A stretch of DNA of 64,000 nt, taken from NCBI GenBank assembly GCA_958299035.1, contig CATQJL010000079.1, forward strand, positions 434,001 to 498,000, written 5' to 3'. Source of the stretch: Cylicocyclus nassatus. Lineage: Eukaryota > Nematoda > Chromadorea > Rhabditida > Strongylidae. The notes beneath the pieces are model-generated. The model had not been told where the DNA came from. It worked only from the letters and a program-made list of their open reading frames with translations, and did no database searches. How positions within the stretch are numbered: the first letter of the stretch is position 1; each line of letters starts with the position of its first letter. The position numbers and the translations under genes were made by a program. Shown here piece by piece: positions 28,001-41,000 of the stretch.

Positions 28001-29499
28001 TCGTGTGTTGCTTTCCGAATTCGCTGGCAAACGATGGTAAACGATGCCTTTGATGCTACAGCTCGTGTGTAGCGGTGCGAGTACGCTGACAAACGATGGC
28101 AAACGATGCCGTTGATGCTACAGTTCGTGTGTTGCTTTCCGAATTCGCTGGCAAACGATGGTAAACGATGCCTTTGATGCTACAGTTCGTGTGTTGCTTT
28201 CCGAATTCGCTGGCAAACGATGGTAAACGATGCCGTTGATGCTACAGCTCGTGTGTTGCTTTAAGAATCCGCTGGCAAACGATGGCAAACGATGCCGTTG
28301 ATGCTACAGTTCGTGTGCTGCTTTCGGATTTCGCTGGCAAACGATGGCAAACGATGCCTTTGATGCTACAGCTCGTGTGCCGCTGTCCGAATTCGCTGGC
28401 AAACAATTGCCACTGATGCTAGAGCTCGTGTGCTGCTGTCCGAATTCGCTGGCTAACGATGGCAAACGATGCCGTTGATGCTACAGTTCGTGTGTTGCTT
28501 TCGGAATTCGCTGGCAAACGATGGTAAACGATGCCTTTGATGCTACAGCTCGTGTGTAGCGGTGCGAGTACGCTGACAAACGATGGCAAACGATGCCGTT
28601 GATGCTACAGTTCGTGTGTTGCTTTCCGAATTCGCTGGCAAACGATGGTAAACGATGCCGTTGATGCTACAGCTCGTGTGTTGCTTTAAGAATCCGCTGG
28701 CAAACGATGGCAAACGATGCCTTTGATGCTACAGTTCGTGTGTTGCTTTCCGAATTCGCTGGCAAACAATGGCAAACGATGCCGTTGATGCTACAGTTCG
28801 TGAGTGGCTGTCTGAATTCGCTGGCAAACGATGGCAAACGATGCCGTTGATGCTACAGTTCGTGTGTTGCTTTCCGAATTCGCTGGCAAACGATGGTAAA
28901 CGATGCCGTTGATGCTACAGCTCGTGTGTTGCTTTCCGAATTCGCTGGCAAACGATGGTAAACGATGCCTTTGATGCTACAGCTCGTGTGTAGCGGTGCG
29001 AGTACGCTGACAAACGATGGCAAACGATGCCGTTGATGCTACAGTTCGTGTGTTGCTTTCCGAATTCGCTGGCAAACGATGGTAAACGATGCCTTTGATG
29101 CTACAGTTCGTGTGTTGCTTTCCGAATTCGCTGGCAAACGATGGTAAACGATGCCTTTGATGCTACAGCTCGTGTGTAGCGGTGCGAGTACGCTGACAAA
29201 CGATGGCAAACGATGCCGTTGATGCTACAGTTCGTGTGTTGCTTTCCGAATTCGCTGGCAAACGATGGTAAACGATGCCGTTGATGCTACAGCTCGTGTG
29301 TTGCTTTAAGAATCCGCTGGCAAACGATGGCAAACGATGCCTTTGATGCTACAGTTCGTGTGTTGCTTTCCGAATTCGCTGGCAAACAATGGCAAACGAT
29401 GCCGTTGATGCTACAGTTCGTGAGTGGCTGTCTGAAATCGCTGGCAAACGATGGCAAACGATGCCGTTGATGCTACAGTTCGTGTGTTGCTTTCCGAAT

Positions 29500-32400
29500 T
29501 CGCTGGCAAACGATGGTAAACGATGCCGTTGATGCTACAGCTCGTGTGTTGCTTTCCGAATTCGCTGGCAAACGATGGTAAACGATGCCGTTGATGCTAC
29601 AGCTCGTGTGTTGCTTTAAGAATCCACTGGCAAACGATGGCAAACGATGCCGTTGATGCTACAGTTCGTGTGTTGCTTTCCGAATTCGCTGGCAAACGAT
29701 GGCAAACGATGCCTTTGATGCTACAGCTCGTGTGCTGCTATGCGAATTCGCTGGCAAACGATGGCAAACGATGCCTTTGATGCTACAGCTCGTGTGCCGC
29801 TGTCCGAATTCGCTGGCAAACGATGGTAAACGATGCCTTTGATGCTACAGTTTGTGTGTTGCTTTCCGAATTAATTCGCTGGCAAACGATGGTAAACGAT
29901 GCCGTTGATGCTACAGCTCGTGTGTTGCTTTAAGAATCCACTGGCAAACGATGGCAAACGATGCCGTTGATGCTACAGTTCGTGTGTTGCTTTAAGAATC
30001 CGCTGGCAACCGATGGCAAACGATGCCGCTGATGCTACAGTTCGTGTGTTGCTTTCCGAATTCGCTGGCAAACGATGGTAAACGATGCCTTTGATGCTAC
30101 AGCTCGTGTGTTGCTATGCGAATTCGCTGGCAAACGATGGCAAACGATGCCGTTGATGCTACAGTTCGTGTGTTGCTTTCCGAATTCGCTGGCAAACGAT
30201 GGTAAACGATGCCGTTGATGCTACAGTTCGTGTGTTGCTTTCCGAATTCGCTGGCAAACAATGGCAAACGATGCCGTTGATGCTACAGTTCGTGAGTGGC
30301 TGTCTGAATTCGCTGGCAAACGATGGCAAACGATGCCGTTGATGCTACAGTTCGTGTGTTGCTTTCCGAATTCGCTGGCAAACGATGGTAAACGATGCCG
30401 TTGATGCTACAGCTCGTGTGTTGCTTTCCGAATTCGCTGGCAAACGATGGTAAACGATGCCTTTGATGCTACAGCTCGTGTGTAGCGGTGCGAGTACGCT
30501 GACAAACGATGGCAAACGATGCCGTTGATGCTACAGTTCGTGTGTTGCTTTCCGAATTCGCTGGCAAACGATGGTAAACGATGCCTTTGATGCTACAGTT
30601 CGTGTGTTGCTTTCCGAATTCGCTGGCAAACGATGGTAAACGATGCCGTTGATGCTACAGCTCGTGTGTTGCTTTAAGAATCCGCTGGCAAACGATGGCA
30701 AACGATGCCGTTGATGCTACAGTTCGTGTGTTGCTTTCGGAATTCGCTGGCAAACGATGGTAAACGATGCCTTTGATGCTACAGCTCGTGTGTAGCGGTG
30801 CGAGTACGCTGACAAACGATGGCAAACGATGCCGTTGATGCTACAGTTCGTGTGTTGCTTTCCGAATTCGCTGGCAAACGATGGTAAACGATGCCGTTGA
30901 TGCTACAGCTCGTGTGTTGCTTTAAGAATCCGCTGGAAAACGATGGCAAACGATGCCTTTGATGCTACAGTTCGTGTGTTGCTTTCCGAATTCGCTGGCA
31001 AACAATGGCAAACGATGCCGTTGATGCTACAGTTCGTGAGTGGCTGTCTGAATTCGCTGGCAAACGATGGCAAACGATGCCGTTGATGCTACAGTTCGTG
31101 TGTTGCTTTCCGAATTCGCTGGCAAACGATGGTAAACGATGCCGTTGATGCTACAGCTCGTGTGTTGCTTTCCGAATTCGCTGGCAAACGATGGTAAACG
31201 ATGCCGTTGATGCTACAGCTCGTGTGTTGCTTTAAGAATCCACTGGCAAACGATGGCAAACGATGCCGTTGATGCTACAGTTCGTGTGTTGCTTTCCGAA
31301 TTCGCTGGCAAACGATGGCAAACGATGCCTTTGATGCTACAGCTCGTGTGCTGCTATGCGAATTCGCTGGCAAACGATGGCAAACGATGCCTTTGATGCT
31401 ACAGCTCGTGTGCCGCTGTCCGAATTCGCTGGCAAACGATGGTAAACGATGCCTTTGATGCTACAGTTTGTGTGTTGCTTTCCAAATTAATTCGCTGGCA
31501 AACGATGGTAAACGATGCCGTTGATGCTACAGCTCGTGTGTTGCTTTAAGAATCCACTGGCAAACGATGGCAAACGATGCCGTTGATGCTACAGTTCGTG
31601 TGTTGCTTTAAGAATCCGCTGGCAACCGATGGCAAACGATGCCGCTGATGCTACAGTTCGTGTGTTGCTTTCCGAATTCGCTGGCAAACGATGGTAAACG
31701 ATGCCTTTGATGCTACAGCTCGTGTGTTGCTATGCGAATTCGCTGGCAAACGATGGCAAACGATGCCGTTGATGCTACAGTTCGTGTGTTGCTTTACGAA
31801 TCCGCTAGCAAACGATGGCAAACGTTGCCACTGATGCAACAGCTCGTGTGTGGCTGTCCGAATTCGCTGGCAAACAATGGCAAACGATGCCGTTGATGCT
31901 ACAGTTCGTGTGTTGCTTTCGGAATTCGCTGGCAAACGATGGTAAACGATGCCTTTGATGCTACAGCTCGTGTGTAGCGGTGCGAGTACGCTGACAAACG
32001 ATGGCAAACGATGCCGTTGATGCTACAGTTCGTGTGTTGCTTTCCGAATTCGCTGGCAAACGATGGTAAACGATGCCGTTGATGCTACAGCTCGTGTGTT
32101 GCTTTAAGAATCCGCTGGCAAACGATGGCAAACGATGCCTTTGATGCTACAGTTCGTGTGTTGCTTTCCGAATTCGCTGGCAAACAATGGCAAACGATGC
32201 CGTTGATGCTACAGTTCGTGAGTGGCTGTCTGAATTCGCTGGCAAACGATGGCAAACGATGCCGTTGATGCTACAGTTCGTGTGTTGCTTTCCGAATTCG
32301 CTGGCAAACGATGGTAAACGATGCCGTTGATGCTACAGCTCGTGTGTTGCTTTCCGAATTCGCTGGCAAACGATGGTAAACGATGCCTTTGATGCTACAG

Positions 32401-35400
32401 TTCGTGTGTTGCTTTCCGAATTCGCTGGCAAACGATGGTAAACGATGCCGTTGATGCTACAGCTCGTGTGTTGCTTTAAGAATCCGCTGGCAAACGATGG
32501 CAAACGATGCCTTTGATGCTACAGTTCGTGTGTTGCTTTCCGAATTCGCTGGCAAACAATGGCAAACGATGCCGTTGATGCTACAGTTCGTGTGCTGCTA
32601 TGCGAATTCGCTGGCAAACGATGGCAAACGATGCCTTTGATGCTACAGCTCGTGTGCCGCTGTCCGAATTCGCTGGCAAACGATGGTAAACGATGCCTTT
32701 GATGCTACAGTTTGTGTGTTGCTTTCCGAATTAATTCGCTGGCAAACGATGGTAAACGATGCCGTTGATGCTACAGCTCGTGTGTTGCTTTAAGAATCCA
32801 CTGGCAAACGATGGCAAACGATGCCGTTGATGCTACAGTTCGTGTGTTGCTTTAAGAATCCGCTGGCAACCGATGGCAAACGATGCCGCTGATGCTACAG
32901 TTCGTGTGTTGCTTTCCGAATTCGCTGGCAAACGATGGTAAACGATGCCTTTGATGCTACAGCTCGTGTGTTGCTATGCGAATTCGCTGGCAAACGATGG
33001 CAAACGATGCCGTTGATGCTACAGTTCGTGTGTTGCTTTACGAATCCGCTAGCAAACGATGGCAAACGTTGCCACTGATGCAACAGCTCGTGTGTGGCTG
33101 TCCGAATTCGCTGGCAAACAATGGCAAACGATGCCGTTGATGCTACAGTTCGTGTGTTGCTTTCGGAATTCGCTGGCAAACGATGGTAAACGATGCCTTT
33201 GATGCTACAGCTCGTGTGTAGCGGTGCGAGTACGCTGACAAACGATGGCAAACGATGCCGTTGATGCTACAGTTCGTGTGTTGCTTTCCGAATTCGCTGG
33301 CAAACGATGGTAAACGATGCCGTTGATGCTACAGCTCGTGTGTTGCTTTAAGAATCCGCTGGCAAACGATGGCAAACGATGCCTTTGATGCTACAGTTCG
33401 TGTGTTGCTTTCCGAATTCGCTGGCAAACAATGGCAAACGATGCCGTTGATGCTACAGTTCGTGAGTGGCTGTCTGAATTCGCTGGCAAACGATGGCAAA
33501 CGATGCCGTTGATGCTACAGTTCGTGTGTTGCTTTCCGAATTCGCTGGCAAACGATGGTAAACGATGCCGTTGATGCTACAGCTCGTGTGTTGCTTTCCG
33601 AATTCGCTGGCAAACGATGGTAAACGATGCCTTTGATGCTACAGCTCGTGTGTAGCGGTGCGAGTACGCTGACAAACGATGGCAAACGATGCCGTTGATG
33701 CTACAGTTCGTGTGTTGCTTTCCGAATTCGCTGGCAAACAATGGCAAACGATGCCGTTGATGCTACAGTTCGTGAGTGGCTGTCTGAATCCGCTAGCAAA
33801 CGATGGCAAACGTTGCCACTGATGCAACAGCTCGTGTGTGGCTGTCCGAATTCGCTGGCAAACAATGGCAAACGATGCCGTTGATGCTACAGCTCGTGTG
33901 TTGCTTTCCGAATTCGCTGGCAAACGATGGTAAACGATGCCTTTGATGCTACAGCTCGTGTGTAGCGGTGCGAGTACGCTGACAAACGATGGCAAACGAT
34001 GCCGTTGATGCTACAGTTCGTGTGTTGCTTTCCGAATTCGCTGGCAAACGATGGTAAACGATGCCGTTGATGCTACAGCTCGTGTGTTGCTTTAAGAATC
34101 CGCTGGCAAACGATGGCAAACGATGCCTTTGATGCTACAGTTCGTGTGTTGCTTTCCGAATTCGCTGGCAAACAATGGCAAACGATGCCGTTGATGCTAC
34201 AGTTCGTGAGTGGCTGTCTGAATTCGCTGGCAAACGATGGCAAACGATGCCGTTGATGCTACAGTTCGTGTGTTGCTTTCCGAATTCGCTGGCAAACGAT
34301 GGTAAACGATGCCGTTGATGCTACAGCTCGTGTGTTGCTTTCCGAATTCGCTGGCAAACGATGGTAAACGATGCCTTTGATGCTACAGTTCGTGTGTTGC
34401 TTTCCGAATTCGCTGGCAAACGATGGTAAACGATGCCGTTGATGCTACAGCTCGTGTGTTGCTTTAAGAATCCGCTGGCAAACAATGGCAAACGATGCCG
34501 TTGATGCTACAGTTCGTGAGTGGCTGTCTGAATTCGCTGGCAAACGATGGCAAACGATGCCGTTGATGCTACAGTTCGTGTGTTGCTTTCCGAATTCGCT
34601 GGCAAACGATGGTAAACGATGCCGTTGATGCTACAGCTCGTGTGTTGCTTTCCGAATTCGCTGGCAAACGATGGTAAACGATGCCTTTGATGCTACAGTT
34701 CGTGTGTTGCTTTCCGAATTCGCTGGCAAACGATGGCAAACGATGCCGTTGATGCTACAGTTCGTGTGTTGCTTTCCGAATTCGCTGGCAAACGATGGTA
34801 AACGATGCCGTTGATGCTACAGCTCGTGTGTTGCTTTCCGAATTCGCTGGCAAACGATGGCAAACGATGCCTTTGATGCTACAGTTCGTGTGTTGCTTTC
34901 CGAATTCGCTGGCAAACAATGGCAAACGATGCCGTTGATGCTACAGTTCGTGAGTGGCTGTCTGAATTCGCTGGCAAACGATGGCAAACGATGCCGTTGA
35001 TGCTACAGTTCGTGTGTTGCTTTCCGAATTCGCTGGCAAACGATGGTAAACGATGCCGTTGATGCTACAGCTCGTGTGTTGCTTTCCGAATTCGCTGGCA
35101 AACAATGGCAAACGATGCCGTTGATGCTACAGTTCGTGTGTTGCTTTAAGAATCCGCTGGCAAACGATGGCAAACGATGCCTTTGATGCTACAGTTCGTG
35201 TGTTGCTTTCCGAATTCGCTGGCAAACAATGGCAAACGATGCCGTTGATGCTACAGTTCGTGAGTGGCTGTCTGAATTCGCTGGCAAACGATGGCAAACG
35301 ATGCCGTTGATGCTACAGTTCGTGTGTTGCTTTCCGAATTCGCTGGCAAACGATGGTAAACGATGCCGTTGATGCTACAGCTCGTGTGTTGCTTTCCGAA

Positions 35401-38000
35401 TTCGCTGGCAAACGATGGTAAACGATGCCTTTGATGCTACAGTTCGTGTGTTGCTTTCCGAATTCGCTGGCAAACAATGGCAAACGATGCCGTTGATGCT
35501 ACAGTTCGTGAGTGGCTGTCTGAAATCGCTGGCAAACGATGGCAAACGATGCCGTTGATGCTACAGTTCGTGTGTTGCTTTCCGAATTCGCTGGCAAACG
35601 ATGGTAAACGATGCCGTTGATGCTACAGCTCGTGTGTTGCTTTCCGAATTCGCTGGCAAACGATGGTAAACGATGCCGTTGATGCTACAGCTCGTGTGTT
35701 GCTTTAAGAATCCACTGGCAAACGATGGCAAACGATGCCGTTGATGCTACAGTTCGTGTGTTGCTTTCCGAATTCGCTGGCAAACGATGGCAAACGATGC
35801 CTTTGATGCTACAGCTCGTGTGCTGCTATGCGAATTCGCTGGCAAACGATGGCAAACGATGCCTTTGATGCTACAGCTCGTGTGCCGCTGTCCGAATTCG
35901 CTGGCAAACGATGGTAAACGATGCCTTTGATGCTACAGTTTGTGTGTTGCTTTCCGAATTAATTCGCTGGCAAACGATGGTAAACGATGCCGTTGATGCT
36001 ACAGCTCGTGTGTTGCTTTAAGAATCCACTGGCAAACGATGGCAAACGATGCCGTTGATGCTACAGTTCGTGTGTTGCTTTAAGAATCCGCTGGCAACCG
36101 ATGGCAAACGATGCCGCTGATGCTACAGTTCGTGTGTTGCTTTCCGAATTCGCTGGCAAACGATGGTAAACGATGCCTTTGATGCTACAGCTCGTGTGTT
36201 GCTATGCGAATTCGCTGGCAAACGATGGCAAACGATGCCGTTGATGCTACAGTTCGTGTGTTGCTTTCCGAATTCGCTGGCAAACGATGGTAAACGATGC
36301 CGTTGATGCTACAGTTCGTGTGTTGCTTTCCGAATTCGCTGGCAAACAATGGCAAACGATGCCGTTGATGCTACAGTTCGTGAGTGGCTGTCTGAATTCG
36401 CTGGCAAACGATGGCAAACGATGCCGTTGATGCTACAGTTCGTGTGTTGCTTTCCGAATTCGCTGGCAAACGATGGTAAACGATGCCGTTGATGCTACAG
36501 CTCGTGTGTTGCTTTCCGAATTCGCTGGCAAACGATGGTAAACGATGCCTTTGATGCTACAGCTCGTGTGTAGCGGTGCGAGTACGCTGACAAACGATGG
36601 CAAACGATGCCGTTGATGCTACAGTTCGTGTGTTGCTTTCCGAATTCGCTGGCAAACGATGGTAAACGATGCCTTTGATGCTACAGTTCGTGTGTTGCTT
36701 TCCGAATTCGCTGGCAAACGATGGTAAACGATGCCGTTGATGCTACAGCTCGTGTGTTGCTTTAAGAATCCGCTGGCAAACGATGGCAAACGATGCCGTT
36801 GATGCTACAGTTCGTGTGTTGCTTTCGGAATTCGCTGGCAAACGATGGTAAACGATGCCTTTGATGCTACAGCTCGTGTGTAGCGGTGCGAGTACGCTGA
36901 CAAACGATGGCAAACGATGCCGTTGATGCTACAGTTCGTGTGTTGCTTTCCGAATTCGCTGGCAAACGATGGTAAACGATGCCGTTGATGCTACAGCTCG
37001 TGTGTTGCTTTAAGAATCCGCTGGCAAACGATGGCAAACGATGCCTTTGATGGTACAGTTCGTGTGTTGCTTTCCGAATTCGCTGGCAAACAATGGCAAA
37101 CGATGCCGTTGATGCTACAGTTCGTGAGTGGCTGTCTGAATTCGCTGGCAAACGATGGCAAACGATGCCGTTGATGCTACAGTTCGTGTGTTGCTTTCCG
37201 AATTCGCTGGCAAACGATGGTAAACGATGCCGTTGATGCTACAGCTCGTGTGTTGCTTTCCGAATTCGCTGGCAAACGATGGTAAACGATGCCGTTGATG
37301 CTACAGCTCGTGTGTTGCTTTAAGAATCCACTGGCAAACGATGGCAAACGATGCCGTTGATGCTACAGTTCGTGTGTTGCTTTCCGAATTCGCTGGCAAA
37401 CGATGGCAAACGATGCCTTTGATGCTACAGCTCGTGTGCTGCTATGCGAATTCGCTGGCAAACGATGGCAAACGATGCCTTTGATGCTACAGCTCGTGTG
37501 CCGCTGTCCGAATTCGCTGGCAAACGATGGTAAACGATGCCTTTGATGCTACAGTTTGTGTGTTGCTTTCCGAATTAATTCGCTGGCAAACGATGGTAAA
37601 CGATGCCGTTGATGCTACAGCTCGTGTGTTGCTTTAAGAATCCACTGGCAAACGATGGCAAACGATGCCGTTGATGCTACAGTTCGTGTGTTGCTTTAAG
37701 AATCCGCTGGCAACCGATGGCAAACGATGCCGCTGATGCTACAGTTCGTGTGTTGCTTTCCGAATTCGCTGGCAAACGATGGTAAACGATGCCTTTGATG
37801 CTACAGCTCGTGTGTTGCTATGCGAATTCGCTGGCAAACGATGGCAAACGATGCCGTTGATGCTACAGTTCGTGTGTTGCTTTACGAATCCGCTAGCAAA
37901 CGATGGCAAACGTTGCCACTGATGCAACAGCTCGTGTGTGGCTGTCCGAATTCGCTGGCAAACAATGGCAAACGATGCCGTTGATGCTACAGTTCGTGTG
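29500..38000 (+). repeat. Higher-order blocks marked by a 66-bp unit (offsets 1616 and 1244 bp)
   Basis: A unit with a 4-bp insertion (tail reading CCGAATTAATTCGC) is found only at 29869, 31485, 32729, 35957 and 37573. Spacings are 1616, 1244, 3228 and 1616 bp; 1616 is 26 units plus 4 and 1244 is 20 units plus 4. The five copies are therefore most simply copies of one original insertion. The 31485 copy has a private change (CCAAATT). Confidence 0.8.
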
Positions 38001-41000
38001 TTGCTTTCGGAATTCGCTGGCAAACGATGGTAAACGATGCCTTTGATGCTACAGCTCGTGTGTAGCGGTGCGAGTACGCTGACAAACGATGGCAAACGAT
38101 GCCGTTGATGCTACAGTTCGTGTGTTGCTTTCCGAATTCGCTGGCAAACGATGGTAAACGATGCCGTTGATGCTACAGCTCGTGTGTTGCTTTAAGAATC
38201 CGCTGGCAAACGATGGCAAACGATGCCTTTGATGCTACAGTTCGTGTGTTGCTTTCCGAATTCGCTGGCAAACAATGGCAAACGATGCCGTTGATGCTAC
38301 AGTTCGTGAGTGGCTGTCTGAATTCGCTGGCAAACGATGGCAAACGATGCCGTTGATGCTACAGTTCGTGTGTTGCTTTCCGAATTCGCTGGCAAACGAT
38401 GGTAAACGATGCCGTTGATGCTACAGCTCGTGTGTTGCTTTCCGAATTCGCTGGCAAACGATGGTAAACGATGCCTTTGATGCTACAGTTCGTGTGTTGC
38501 TTTCCGAATTCGCTGGCAAACGATGGTAAACGATGCCGTTGATGCTACAGCTCGTGTGTTGCTTTAAGAATCCGCTGGCAAACGATGGCAAACGATGCCG
38601 TTGATGCTACAGTTCGTGTGCTGCTTTCGGATTTCGCTGGCAAACGATGGCAAACGATGCCTTTGATGCTACAGCTCGTGTGCCGCTGTCCGAATTCGCT
38701 GGCAAACAATTGCCACTGATGCTAGAGCTCGTGTGCTGCTGTCCGAATTCGCTGGCTAACGATGGCAAACGATGCCGTTGATGCTACAGTTCGTGTGTTG
38801 CTTTCGGAATTCGCTGGCAAACGATGGTAAACGATGCCTTTGATGCTACAGCTCGTGTGTAGCGGTGCGAGTACGCTGACAAACGATGGCAAACGATGCC
38901 GTTGATGCTACAGTTCGTGTGTTGCTCTCCGAATTCGCTGGCAAACGATGGTAAACGATGCCGTTGATGCTACAGCTCGTGTGTTGCTTTAAGAATCCGC
39001 TGGCAAACGATGGCAAACGATGCCTTTGATGCTACAGTTCGTGTGTTGCTTTCCGAATTCGCTGGCAAACAATGGCAAACGATGCCGTTGATGCTACAGT
39101 TCGTGAGTGGCTGTCTGAATTCGCTGGCAAACGATGGCAAACGATGCCGTTGATGCTACAGTTCGTGTGTTGCTTTCCGAATTCGCTGGCAAACGATGGT
39201 AAACGATGCCGTTGATGCTACAGCTCGTGTGTTGCTTTCCGAATTCGCTGGCAAACGATGGTAAACGATGCCGTTGATGCTACAGCTCGTGTGTTGCTTT
39301 AAGAATCCACTGGCAAACGATGGCAAACGATGCCGTTGATGCTACAGTTCGTGTGTTGCTTTCCGAATTCGCTGGCAAACGATGGCAAACGATGCCTTTG
39401 ATGCTACAGCTCGTGTGCTGCTATGCGAATTCGCTGGCAAACGATGGCAAACGATGCCTTTGATGCTACAGCTCGTGTGCCGCTGTCCGAATTCGCTGGC
39501 AAACGATGGTAAACGATGCCTTTGATGCTACAGCTCGTGTGTAGCGGTGCGAGTACGCTGACAAACGATGGCAAACGATGCCGTTGATGCTACAGTTCGT
39601 GTGTTGTTTTCCGAATTCGCTGGCAAACGATGGTAAACGATGCCTTTGATGCTACAGTTCGTGTGTTGCTTTCCGAATTCGCTGGCAAACGATGGTAAAC
39701 GATGCCGTTGATGCTACAGCTCGTGTGTTGCTTTAAGAATCCGCTGGCAAACGATGGCAAACGATGCCGTTGATGCTACAGTTCGTGTGTTGCTTTAAGA
39801 ATCCGCTGGCAACCGATGGCAAACGATGCCGCTGATGCTACAGTTCGTGTGTTGCTTTCCGAATTCGCTGGCAAACGATGGTAAACGATGCCTTTGATGC
39901 TACAGCTCGTGTGTTGCTATGCGAATTCGCTGGCAAACGATGGCAAACGATGCCGTTGATGCTACAGTTCGTGTGTTGCTTTACGAATCCGCTAGCAAAC
40001 GATGGCAAACGTTGCCACTGATGCAACAGCTCGTGTGTGGCTGTCCGAATTCGCTGGCAAACAATGGCAAACGATGCCGTTGATGCTACAGTTCGTGTGT
40101 TGCTTTCGGAATTCGCTGGCAAACGATGGTAAACGATGCCTTTGATGCTACAGCTCGTGTGTAGCGGTGCGAGTACGCTGACAAACGATGGCAAACGATG
40201 CCGTTGATGCTACAGTTCGTGTGTTGTTTTCCGAATTCGCTGGCAAACGATGGTAAACGATGCCTTTGATGCTACAGTTCGTGTGTTGCTTTCCGAATTC
40301 GCTGGCAAACGATGGTAAACGATGCCGTTGATGCTACAGCTCGTGTGTTGCTTTAAGAATCCGCTGGCAAACGATGGCAAACGATGCCGTTGATGCTACA
40401 GTTCGTGTGCTGCTTTCGGATTTCGCTGGCAAACGATGGCAAACGATGCCTTTGATGCTACAGCTCGTGTGCCGCTGTCCGAATTCGCTGGCAAACAATT
40501 GCCACTGATGCTAGAGCTCGTGTGCTGCTGTCCGAATTCGCTGGCTAACGATGGCAAACGATGCCGTTGATGCTACAGTTCGTGTGTTGCTTTCGGAATT
40601 CGCTGGCAAACGATGGTAAACGATGCCTTTGATGCTACAGTTCGTGTGTTGTTTTCCGAATTCGCTGGCAAACGATGGTAAACGATGCCTTTGATGCTAC
40701 AGTTCGTGTGTTGCTTTCCGAATTCGCTGGCAAACGATGGTAAACGATGCCGTTGATGCTACAGCTCGTGTGTTGCTTTAAGAATCCGCTGGCAAACGAT
40801 GGCAAACGATGCCGTTGATGCTACACTTCGTGTGCTGCTTTCGGATTTCGCTGGCAAACGATGGCAAACGATGCCTTTGATGCTACAGCTCGTGTGCCGC
40901 TGTCCGAATTCGCTGGCAAACAATTGCCACTGATGCTAGAGCTCGTGTGCTGCTGTCCGAATTCGCTGGCTAACGATGGCAAACGATGCCGTTGATGCTA

